Shown: positions 1 through 5,399 of the stretch, piece after piece
Layout: the number at the start of each line of letters is the position of its first letter
How positions within the stretch are numbered: position 1 is the stretch's first letter
NCBI GenBank assembly: GCA_038236965.1
Contig: JBBRZF010000092.1
Location: 1-13,495 of the forward strand
Source: JBBRZF01 sp038236965
GTDB lineage: Bacteria > Acidobacteriota > Terriglobia > Terriglobales > Acidobacteriaceae
Length of the DNA stretch: 13,495 bases
Reading direction: 5' to 3'
Position numbers and translations under genes: made by a program
Notes under the pieces: model-generated
Seen by the model: the letters and a program-made list of their open reading frames with translations, nothing else
Told to the model about the DNA's origin: nothing
Database searches by the model: none

Positions 1-56
1 AAACGAAGTCGTGCCTGCGGCACTTGAAACGAAGTCGTGCCTGCGGCACTTGAAAC
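1..56. repeat. Tandem direct repeat, two 26-bp units
   Basis: Two identical 26-bp units (1-26 and 27-52) are followed by the first bases of a third, which diverges after AAACGAA. Each unit contains the short inverted repeat GTGCC-TGC-GGCAC, so each could fold into a small hairpin. The 11-base core AAGTCGTGCCT reappears at 1128-1138, beside another repeat-rich gap, so this is probably a dispersed family. The array may continue to the left of the window. The perfect duplication is seen directly; the family interpretation is inferred from this window only. Confidence 0.85.
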
Positions 57-80
57 GAACACGACGGCTCATCGACGCGA

Positions 81-106
81 CCCACCACTGCCGTTGTGGG
101 CTAACG
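81..106. repeat. Dispersed palindromic element, copy 1
   Basis: CCCAC (81-85) pairs with GTGGG (96-100), and the adjoining GTGGGCTAACG (96-106) is identical over 11 bases to 10749-10759 in the second copy. Both copies are intergenic. It is probably a REP-like dispersed intergenic repeat; its role is unknown. Confidence 0.5.
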
Positions 107-197
107 AATTCCGGCGACTGCGGCGGAGATGGAATCAAGATGGTCGGTCGGCTCGATCTAAAACCTAAGAACAATCCTTCGCAGTTACAATGCATTC

Positions 198-674
198 ATG
201 AGCTCTGGCGTGTCGAGAGTGTGGCTTGCTTTTTTCGTGGTGTTGCTGATTGCTTCTGCGGCAGTGGCGCAAGCACCTGCGTCGGCGTCGGACGATGGGG
301 GCAAGCCGAAGACGGTTGCGACGCCAGTCGCGGCTGCACGTGTTCCCGAGGCACCGTCGGCGCACCGCTTCTGGGACCGCGAGAACAGATTGCTCTTTGC
401 CGGCATCGGGGCGAGCCGCATGCTCGACTACTACTCGACGCGCAACATGCTGTCGCGCGGGCGAGAGGAAATACTGTTGCCCGATGACGTGGCCGACAAT
501 GCCGGCGCACTCGCCGCTCTGGAGGCCGCCGGAACGGCAACGTCGATCGGCATCTCCTGCCTGCTGCATCGCACCGGACATCACAAGTTGGAGCGCTGGC
601 TTTCCATCGGCCACATCGGCGTCACCACGTTTGGTGGAATCCGCAACTACGCGCTGGAGTCGAAGCGTCCGTAG
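198..674 (+). CDS. Small exported protein of unknown function
   Basis: This gene encodes 158 residues. Residues 1-24 look like a Sec signal peptide: a short N-terminus with Arg7, a hydrophobic run at about 8-23, and an AVA|Q cleavage site. A Pro/Ala-rich linker follows to about residue 55. The body is compact, with motifs RFWDRENRLLF, DYYSTRN, GREEILLPDD, and a C-terminal half rich in Gly, His and Ile (LLHRTGHHKLERW) that could be membrane-associated. I recall similar conserved hypothetical proteins from Acidobacteriota but know no function. The start follows a 4-codon frame (ATG at 190) and has no Shine-Dalgarno. A TACAAT hexamer at 186-191 sits 6 bases before the ATG, so a leaderless mRNA is possible, though no -35 is visible. 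A decayed partial copy lies just downstream. Confidence 0.75.
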   Translation: MSSGVSRVWLAFFVVLLIASAAVAQAPASASDDGGKPKTVATPVAAARVPEAPSAHRFWDRENRLLFAGIGASRMLDYYSTRNMLSRGREEILLPDDVADNAGALAALEAAGTATSIGISCLLHRTGHHKLERWLSIGHIGVTTFGGIRNYALESKRP

Positions 675-708
675 GCTTCGGACTGAAGAGCGAGGTTTCG
701 TAGGTTTT

Positions 709-789
709 GTATACCGCAACCCCAACTTCTGCGACGGGCTAGAGGAAATCCTGCTGCCCGATTACATCCCCAACATCCGTCAGCCAGAA
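709..789 (+). pseudogene. Decayed partial copy of the upstream exported-protein gene
   Basis: Bases 736-765 match 459-488 of the upstream gene at 26 of 30 positions. Read in a different frame from that gene, they encode GLEEILLPDY against GREEILLPDD. An upstream YRN triplet (about 712-720) matches the STRN of the parent with one codon inserted between. The fragment has no start codon of its own and quickly loses similarity after about position 770. It looks like the remnant of a local partial duplication, or of a paralogous gene since deleted. The alternative is chance resemblance, which the clustered match makes unlikely but does not exclude. Confidence 0.45.
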
Positions 790-796
790 CGCGTAT

Positions 797-1072
797 TTAC
801 TGTTTCTTGCGCTTGCGTTCGACTTTGGGCCAGTACTCGAATTCTGGCGCGTAGAGTTCGCTGTCGAGGTCGGTGACGCGCTGCTGCATGCGTGTTTGCG
901 CGTCGGCGATGGCGCGGTTGTAAATCACTGCCCCGATTTCTTCGAGGAAGAAGTCGAGCAGCAAACTCGCGGGCAGGTCTCCGATGGGTTCGGGAAGGTT
1001 TTCATCGCAGTATCGTTTGATGGAAGCGATGGCGTCGGCGCGTTGCTGCTTGGGGAGTTCGATGGTAATCAT
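797..1072 (-). CDS. DUF2164 family protein
   Basis: The product is a 91-residue cytoplasmic protein beginning MITIELPKQQRADAIASIKR. Landmarks are the basic amphipathic N-terminal helix, ENLPEPIGDLPASLLLDFFLEEIG (residues 24-47), a central YNRAIADAQTRMQQRV helix, and an acidic/aromatic ELYAPEFEYWPK segment before a Lys/Arg tail. These match my memory of the DUF2164 family (PF09932), which has no established function; length agrees with that family. The frame stays open for 44 more codons upstream, but those codons come from a low-complexity A/C tract, so the internal ATG at 1072 is chosen. It has GAGGAA about 8 bases upstream on the minus strand. The gene stands alone, facing away from the dehydrogenase at 1323. 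Confidence 0.85.
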   Translation of the reverse strand: MITIELPKQQRADAIASIKRYCDENLPEPIGDLPASLLLDFFLEEIGAVIYNRAIADAQTRMQQRVTDLDSELYAPEFEYWPKVERKRKKQ

Positions 1073-1146
1073 CTGGCGGGTTCCTCGGAGAGACGATTGT
1101 GCCACGGGGGCTAAAGCGGTTGGACTAAAGTCGTGCCTTGATACAG

Positions 1147-1240
1147 CGCAACGCAAAAGCCAAACAAAAGTCAAAAGCAAAACAAAGGTCAAAAACAAAA
1201 GCAAAAGCCAAACATAAGGTCAAAAACAAAACAAAGGGTC
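1147..1240. repeat. Low-complexity A/C-rich degenerate tandem repeat
   Basis: About 90 bases are built from variants of CAAAAGTC, CAAAAGC and CAAAACAAAGG on the plus strand. The tract has almost no T, lies between the divergent DUF2164 and dehydrogenase genes, and creates artificial open frames that read as Lys-rich on one strand and Leu/Phe-rich on the other. The following stretch (about 1238-1275, CTCCCCTTCGCTGCGCTCC then GGTCGAGATGACGAGAGT) resembles a dispersed intergenic repeat I recall from acidobacterial and other environmental genomes. Confidence 0.7.
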
Positions 1241-1322
1241 TCTCCCCTTCGCTGCGCTCCGGTCGAGATGACGAGAGTGGGGGTTGGGGTCGAGATGCCG
1301 GGGTGGGAGGTAAACTATTCCC

Positions 1323-2090
1323 ATGCGTCTCGAAAACAAGATTGCTCTCATTACCGGCGCCAGCGCCGGAATTGGTCGCGCGTGTGCGCTGGCCTTTGTC
1401 CGAGAAGGTGCGCGCGTCGCGCTGGTTGCTCGGCGGCGCGAAGCGCTGGACGCCTTCGCGCGCGAGATTGCTGCCGAGCACGGTTCGGATTCCGTCGTGG
1501 TTCTTCCGGGCGATGTGGGAGTTCGTGCCGACATCGAGCGCGTGGTGGCGGCTGCGGTCGAACGCTTTGGCGGATTGAATGTTCTGGTGAACAACGCCGG
1601 CGCGCTGATTGCCGGCACGGCCGAGTCGCATACGGAAGGAGAGTGGGACGCGATCTTCGACGTCAACGTGAAGGGGTTGTGGCTGCTTTCGCGCACGGCG
1701 ATTCCGCACATGCGGCGGGCGGGCGCGGGGTCGATCATCAACGTGTCGTCTGTGTTGGGGCTGGTGGGTGCGCGGAATCGGGTGGCGTACGCGGCTTCGA
1801 AGGGCGCGGTCACGCTGATGACGAAAGCGATGGCGCTGGATCATGCGGACGAGCAGATACGCGTGAACTGCATCTGTCCGGGCATTGTGGAGACGGAGAT
1901 GGTTGCCGACTTTGTGCGCAATGCTCCCGACCCGGAGCTGGCGCGAAGTCAACGCGTCGCGCTGCATCCCATGGGACGTTTTGGTCAACCCGATGACATT
2001 GCCGCTTGCGCTGTGTTTCTAGCGAGCGATGAATCGAGTTGGGTTACGGGTGCAGCCATTCCGGTAGACGGCGGTTACAGCGCCATCTAG
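1323..2090 (+). CDS. SDR family NAD(P)-dependent oxidoreductase
   Basis: The 255-residue protein is a classical short-chain dehydrogenase/reductase with one Rossmann domain. It shows the dinucleotide-binding TGASAGIG (11-18), the stabilising NNAG (90-93), catalytic Asn115 in DVNVKG, Ser143 in NVSS, and YAASK with Tyr156 and Lys160. PG at 186-187 and the C-terminal VTGAAIPVDGGYS (241-253) fit the FabG-like subfamily. Arg residues after the second strand (VARRREAL, 35-42) suggest NADP(H) preference. The substrate cannot be read from sequence: FabG-type 3-oxoacyl reductase and alcohol or sugar dehydrogenase are all possible. No other fatty-acid synthesis gene is adjacent, so I give no symbol. 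GGAGG at 1306-1310 lies 12 bases before the ATG, slightly far but usable. Confidence 0.93.
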   Translation: MRLENKIALITGASAGIGRACALAFVREGARVALVARRREALDAFAREIAAEHGSDSVVVLPGDVGVRADIERVVAAAVERFGGLNVLVNNAGALIAGTAESHTEGEWDAIFDVNVKGLWLLSRTAIPHMRRAGAGSIINVSSVLGLVGARNRVAYAASKGAVTLMTKAMALDHADEQIRVNCICPGIVETEMVADFVRNAPDPELARSQRVALHPMGRFGQPDDIAACAVFLASDESSWVTGAAIPVDGGYSAI

Positions 2091-2105
2091 GCGTGCGCGC
2101 GTGCG
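2091..2105. other. Alternating purine-pyrimidine tract (possible Z-DNA)
   Basis: Fifteen bases directly after the dehydrogenase stop codon strictly alternate G with C or T. They lie in the gap between the convergent dehydrogenase and zinc-finger genes. Such tracts can adopt Z-form under negative supercoiling; whether this one does is unknown. Confidence 0.3.
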
Positions 2106-2188
2106 TTTTATGTGAGAGTCCCTTTCGAAGCATCATGGCATTGGTCCCACTCTGGCGAACGGCGATTGAATGGACACCAAGGAGCGTT

Positions 2189-2446
2189 CTAGACCATCGC
2201 GCTGTCTTCGTAACACCATTCCCAATTCTCGCCAGGCTCGAACGACTTCATGATGGCGTGCTTCGTCTTTTGGAAATGCGCGGTCGCATGTTTGCCCATG
2301 GATGAATCGCAACAGCCGACGTGTCCGCAGACCTCGCACATTCGCAACTGTACCCAGTGTTGTCCCAGTTCCAGGCACTCCTTGCATCCCTTGCCGCTGG
2401 GTGTGGCGTTCTTGTTCACTTGATTGCGGTGCGCACAGCTTGCCAT
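2189..2446 (-). CDS. Stand-alone UBP-type zinc-finger protein
   Basis: The 85-residue protein is essentially one UBP-type zinc finger (zf-UBP, PF02148). Likely metal ligands are Cys4 and His6, CxxC at 21-24 (CKEC), CxxC at 37-40 (CEVC), the Cys pair 45-46, and His53, His57 and His63 in a GKHATAHFQKTKHAI helix. The order and spacing follow the ubiquitin-hydrolase-associated finger of eukaryotes. In bacteria such short free-standing versions are known but their partner is not established. The C-terminus ENWEWCYED is aromatic and acidic, as in the family. The start ATG at 2446 has GAGGAA six bases upstream on the minus strand. The gene is convergent with the dehydrogenase and divergent from the Mrp ATPase, with 144 bp in which both promoters must lie. 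Confidence 0.85.
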   Translation of the reverse strand: MASCAHRNQVNKNATPSGKGCKECLELGQHWVQLRMCEVCGHVGCCDSSMGKHATAHFQKTKHAIMKSFEPGENWEWCYEDSAMV

Positions 2447-2542
2447 ATGAGTTCCTCTGCGAGGTAAGATTCCGTCCTACTCTATGTCGATGCAGTTTCC
2501 GTGGATGGCGGAGGGGCCGCCGCGTGAAGGGAGCGCAGTCGG

Positions 2543-2548
2543 TATAAT
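2543..2548 (+). promoter_or_regulatory. Candidate -10 box for the Mrp gene
   Basis: A perfect TATAAT lies 42 bases before the GTG start of the Mrp ATPase gene. No matching -35 hexamer is visible at 16-18 bp upstream, so this may be a weak or activator-dependent promoter, or coincidental. Confidence 0.4.
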
Positions 2549-2590
2549 CACTGCTAGCGCTAATCAGCGGGAAGGAACATAGAAAATCCA

Positions 2591-3442
2591 GTGAGTTCTC
2601 ACATGCATGCTCCCCATGGAGGCGCGCCGCAGGGTCCACAGGCGCTGCCTGGTGTTTCCAACATCATCGCCGTCGGTTCCGGCAAAGGCGGAGTCGGTAA
2701 GACCACGCTGGCTGTGAACCTGGCGCTGTCGCTCGCGCGTCTCGGACACAAGGTCGGACTGCTCGACGCCGACATCTACGGTCCCAACGTCCCGCTCATG
2801 CTCGGCACCTCCGAGGCTCCGCAAATGGTGGGAGAGAATCGCATCCTTCCGCCCGAGCGCTACGGAATCAAGATGATCTCCGTGGGCCTGCTCAATCCGG
2901 GAGACAAGGCTCTGGTATGGCGCGGACCGATGTTGCACTCCATCATCAAGCAGTTCCTCTCGCAAGTGGAGTGGGGCGAACTCGATTACCTCATCGTCGA
3001 TCTGCCGCCGGGAACCGGCGACGTCGTCATCTCGCTGGTGCAGACCGTTCCGCTGACCGGAGCCGTGGTGGTCACCACGCCGTCCGATGTTTCCTTGCAG
3101 GACGCGCGCAAGGCCATCGAGATGTTCAAGCAGGTGAAGGTGGATATCCTCGGCATCGTCGAGAATATGAGCTTCTTCATCTGCCCGCATTGCAGCCACG
3201 AAGTGGACATCTTCTCCAAGGGCGGAGGCACTCGCCTGTCGGAGCAGTTTGGAGTTCCATTTCTTGGGGCCATCGCGCTCGATGCCTCGATACGGCAAGG
3301 CGGAGATTCCGGACACCCGATCGCTCTCGAAGGCGACAAGTCCGAGCACGCGAAGAGCATCTTCGAATTCGCGAATAATGTCATCGCCCGGGCGAAGGAA
3401 GTTACCTCGGCGGCGGGCGATAGCGTGATATCGATCGACTAA
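2591..3442 (+). CDS. Mrp/NBP35/ApbC-type iron-sulfur cluster carrier ATPase
   Basis: The 283-residue cytoplasmic P-loop ATPase is thought to bind a [4Fe-4S] cluster and deliver it to apoproteins. Residues 31-38 (GKGGVGKT) form the deviant Walker A of the MinD/Mrp class. LDADIYGPNVP (58-68) and DLPPGTGD (137-144) are the switch and Walker B regions, and CPHC (Cys198, Cys201) is the cluster-bridging CxxC pair typical of Mrp/ApbC. The N-terminal DUF59 domain found in many Mrp proteins is absent. A short His/Gly/Pro-rich tail (SSHMHAPHGGAPQG) precedes the core instead. I chose the GTG at 2591 because AAGGA at 2572-2576 is 14 bases away; an ATG at 2603 is still further from it. The gene has its own terminator just after the stop. 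Confidence 0.93.
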   Translation: MSSHMHAPHGGAPQGPQALPGVSNIIAVGSGKGGVGKTTLAVNLALSLARLGHKVGLLDADIYGPNVPLMLGTSEAPQMVGENRILPPERYGIKMISVGLLNPGDKALVWRGPMLHSIIKQFLSQVEWGELDYLIVDLPPGTGDVVISLVQTVPLTGAVVVTTPSDVSLQDARKAIEMFKQVKVDILGIVENMSFFICPHCSHEVDIFSKGGGTRLSEQFGVPFLGAIALDASIRQGGDSGHPIALEGDKSEHAKSIFEFANNVIARAKEVTSAAGDSVISID

Positions 3443-3461
3443 CTCTCAGAGTTTCTTCAAC

Positions 3462-3495
3462 AAAAGGGGCGCCCTCTTGGCGCTCCTCTTTGTTT
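3462..3495 (+). terminator. Rho-independent terminator after the Mrp gene
   Basis: AAAGGGGCGCC and GGCGCTCCTCTTT pair around a CTCTT loop, with one bulge, and lead into a T-rich run (TTTGTTTCC). It lies 20 bases after the stop codon. The stem is near-symmetric and A-flanked, so it could also act on the other strand. Confidence 0.7.
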
Positions 3496-3530
3496 CCTCT
3501 TATATAAAGGAAAGCGCTGTTAGCGAGTTC

Positions 3531-3564
3531 CAACTGGCAACTGGGAACCGGCAACTGGCAACTG
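3531..3564. repeat. Short-period GGCAACT repeat
   Basis: Four variants of a 7-bp GGCAACT-like unit, interrupted once by GGGAACC, occupy 34 bases between the Mrp terminator and the heat-shock operator. It belongs to the same style of short intergenic repeats seen elsewhere in the window. Confidence 0.65.
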
Positions 3565-3580
3565 CTTTGCCTCCCACCAC

Positions 3581-3607
3581 TTAGCACTCTCCCTAAAAGA
3601 CTGCCAA
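3581..3607 (+). promoter_or_regulatory. CIRCE operator (HrcA binding site)
   Basis: TTAGCACTC (3581-3589) is a perfect left arm of the CIRCE consensus. After exactly nine bases comes GACTGCCAA (3599-3607), matching the right arm GAGTGCTAA at 7 of 9 positions. The spacing and position before hrcA make this a convincing HrcA operator, so the operon is probably autorepressed and induced by heat or misfolded protein. Unusually, it lies wholly upstream of the best -35 box, ending 7 bases before it, rather than near the transcription start. Confidence 0.85.
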
Positions 3608-3614
3608 AGCCGCG

Positions 3615-3643
3615 TTGACACTGCTTGCCGACCTCCCTAGAAT
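3615..3643 (+). promoter_or_regulatory. Sigma70-like promoter of hrcA-grpE-dnaJ
   Basis: The hexamers TTGACA (3615-3620) and TAGAAT (3638-3643) are separated by an ideal 17 bp. Transcription would start near 3650, giving a leader of about 75 bases before hrcA. A weaker TATATA (3501-3506) lies upstream of CIRCE and could be a second promoter, for which CIRCE would be downstream. Confidence 0.75.
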
Positions 3644-3724
3644 GACAGAGAGCCCACAGAATCCAAAAGCTAAGCCTCTGCATCTAAAGGAGATGTCAGC
3701 CTAGCTGGCGAAGTCGGAAATCCT

Positions 3725-4768
3725 ATGCCTGCATCTATCGGACGCCGCGAAGAACAGATACTGACGGCCATCATCGAGACCTATGTCTCGACCGGTGAGC
3801 CAGTCGGGTCGCGAACTCTCTCGCGTCTGAATCCCGAAGGTCTGAGTGCGGCCACCATTCGCAACGTCATGGCCGACCTTGCTGAATCCGGATTATTGGA
3901 ACAGCCGCATACTTCTTCCGGCAGGATTCCCAGTTTGAAGGGCTATCGCTATTACGTTGAGAAGCTTTCTGGCGCGGTGAAGATTTCGGAAGCCGACGAG
4001 CAGAACATTCAGCAATGGTTCCAGGGCACGAACGATGTGCAGGATTTCATGGAGCGAACGTCGCACGTGCTTTCCACGCTGACGCATGGCGTCGGAGTGG
4101 CCGTCGCCGCCGGTGGTTCCAAGACCGCGCTTGAGCATGTTCACTTTCAGCGCCTGGCGGAATACAAGATTCTCGCCGTCGTGGTCACCAAGGGCGGACT
4201 GGTTCGCGATCGCGTGTTGCGCGTCGAACGCGATCTGTCGCAGAACGATCTCGACCTCGCGTCGCGCTACATCAACGACAACTTCCGCGGCTGGACGATG
4301 GACTCCATCCGTGAAGAGCTTGCGCGGCGACTTGAGCAGGAGCGCAGCGAGTACGACCGGCTGATGCGTTCCATCGAAGACCTCTGCCGCAATGGCGCTC
4401 TGGTCACCGAGAACGCGTTGCACGGAGTCTACGTGGAAGGCACGGCCAACCTGGCCATCAACGAGCAGGATTCGCAGCGCTTGCATGAGTTGCTGAAGAC
4501 GCTGGAAGAGAAGCAGCGCATCGTCGATCTGCTTTCCGCCTATCTCGATGTAAGGCAGGAAGCTGTGCGCGTCGTCATCGGATTGGAAGACGCGATACCG
4601 CACCTCAGTAATTTTGTTCTAATCGGTACCCCGGCGCGCGTAGGCGGAGAGGTTCTGGGATCGCTGGCCGTTATCGGCCCGGCACGCATGGATTACCAGC
4701 ACACCATCTCGGCCGTGTCTTACATCGCACGCCTCTTCGACAAAGTCCTTAACGACGATTCGGAATAA
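3725..4768 (+). CDS. hrcA: Heat-inducible transcription repressor HrcA
   Basis: The 347-residue repressor binds CIRCE and shuts off class I heat-shock genes; in the known model its activity depends on GroEL. Residues 1-75 form the winged helix: IGRREEQILTAII, the TGEPVGSRTL turn (23-32), the recognition region SAATIRNVMADL (41-52) and the wing EQPHTSSGRIPSLKGYRYYV (59-78). The rest covers the dimerisation and GAF-like domains (for example LSAYLDVRQEAVRVVIGLED and the C-terminal SYIARLFDKVL). Length matches the family. The ATG at 3725 lacks a clear Shine-Dalgarno; AAAGGAG at 3686-3692 is too far and instead precedes a 3-codon frame. It is the first gene of the operon, ending 7 bases before grpE. 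Confidence 0.96.
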   Translation: MPASIGRREEQILTAIIETYVSTGEPVGSRTLSRLNPEGLSAATIRNVMADLAESGLLEQPHTSSGRIPSLKGYRYYVEKLSGAVKISEADEQNIQQWFQGTNDVQDFMERTSHVLSTLTHGVGVAVAAGGSKTALEHVHFQRLAEYKILAVVVTKGGLVRDRVLRVERDLSQNDLDLASRYINDNFRGWTMDSIREELARRLEQERSEYDRLMRSIEDLCRNGALVTENALHGVYVEGTANLAINEQDSQRLHELLKTLEEKQRIVDLLSAYLDVRQEAVRVVIGLEDAIPHLSNFVLIGTPARVGGEVLGSLAVIGPARMDYQHTISAVSYIARLFDKVLNDDSE

Positions 4769-4775
4769 TAAATTC

Positions 4776-5372
4776 ATGGCAAATACAGACGAAAAGACGA
4801 ACGGAGACGCGATGCGTCTCGACCTGGATCACGAACTGCCCGAGCAGGGAACTGCGGACGAAGCTGGTGCGATGGAAAATCAGTCGCAGCCGATGACCGC
4901 CGCAACTGCCGAACTCGATACCGAACTCGACCGCCTGCGCTCAGAGCGCGCGACCTATCTCGACCGCCTCGCGCGTCTGCAAGCGGAGTTCGATAACTAT
5001 CGCAAGCGCAGCGCCCGTGAGCAGCAGGAGTTCCGGGACTACGCGCTGGTGGATGCGCTGAAGCAGTTGCTGCCCATCCTTGACAGTCTTGACCGCGCCA
5101 CACGGGCAGAGAACGTTACCGCGCCCGATTTCCGCGCCGGTATCGAACTCATCGACCGCCAGTTCCACGATGTGCTGAGCAAACTGAACGTCGAGCCCAT
5201 CTCCGCTGCGGGCAATCCCTTCGACCCCACGCTTCACCAGGCGATCCAGATGGTGGAGACCACGGAGGAGAAGGACAATCACGTTCTTGATGAACTGCAG
5301 CGGGGATACAGATTGCGCGATAGACTGCTGCGACCCGCCATGGTGCGCGTCGCGAGTAATCCCAAGAAATAA
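4776..5372 (+). CDS. grpE: Nucleotide exchange factor GrpE
   Basis: The 198-residue co-chaperone releases ADP from DnaK. The first 45 or so residues are acidic, polar and probably disordered. Residues 45-90 carry the long dimeric coiled coil, including RLARLQAEFDNYRKRSARE. A helical section (DALKQLLPILDSLDRA, 93-108) follows, then the C-terminal beta domain with NPFDPTLHQAIQMVET (147-162) and GYRLRDRLLRPAMVRVA (177-193), the GrpE signature region. It lies 7 bases after hrcA with no strong Shine-Dalgarno, which suggests translational coupling. It shares its frame with dnaJ, separated from it by the TAA at 5370. Confidence 0.96.
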   Translation: MANTDEKTNGDAMRLDLDHELPEQGTADEAGAMENQSQPMTAATAELDTELDRLRSERATYLDRLARLQAEFDNYRKRSAREQQEFRDYALVDALKQLLPILDSLDRATRAENVTAPDFRAGIELIDRQFHDVLSKLNVEPISAAGNPFDPTLHQAIQMVETTEEKDNHVLDELQRGYRLRDRLLRPAMVRVASNPKK

Positions 5373-5399
5373 AAGAATTCAGCAGTAAGGAAAAAGACT

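Noticed and set aside
1..56. Possible CRISPR array
   Set aside because: The 26-bp units are directly adjacent with no spacers, and no cas gene is present.
1073..1204. 44-codon N-terminal extension of the DUF2164 gene
   Set aside because: The extension is Leu/Phe-rich only because of the A/C repeat tract; the ATG at 1072 has a good ribosome-binding site and begins the conserved part.
1125..1988. Long minus-strand open frame across the dehydrogenase gene
   Set aside because: It is rich in Arg, His and Pro, has no family features, and is the antisense of a clear SDR gene with all catalytic motifs.
3402..3683. 93-codon minus-strand frame between the Mrp gene and hrcA
   Set aside because: It runs through the terminator, GGCAACT repeats, CIRCE and promoter; its repetitive Gln/Leu/Pro/Ser sequence is a product of the repeat.
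5039..5230. Ser-rich minus-strand frame inside grpE
   Set aside because: It is antisense to a conserved gene and has no features of its own.
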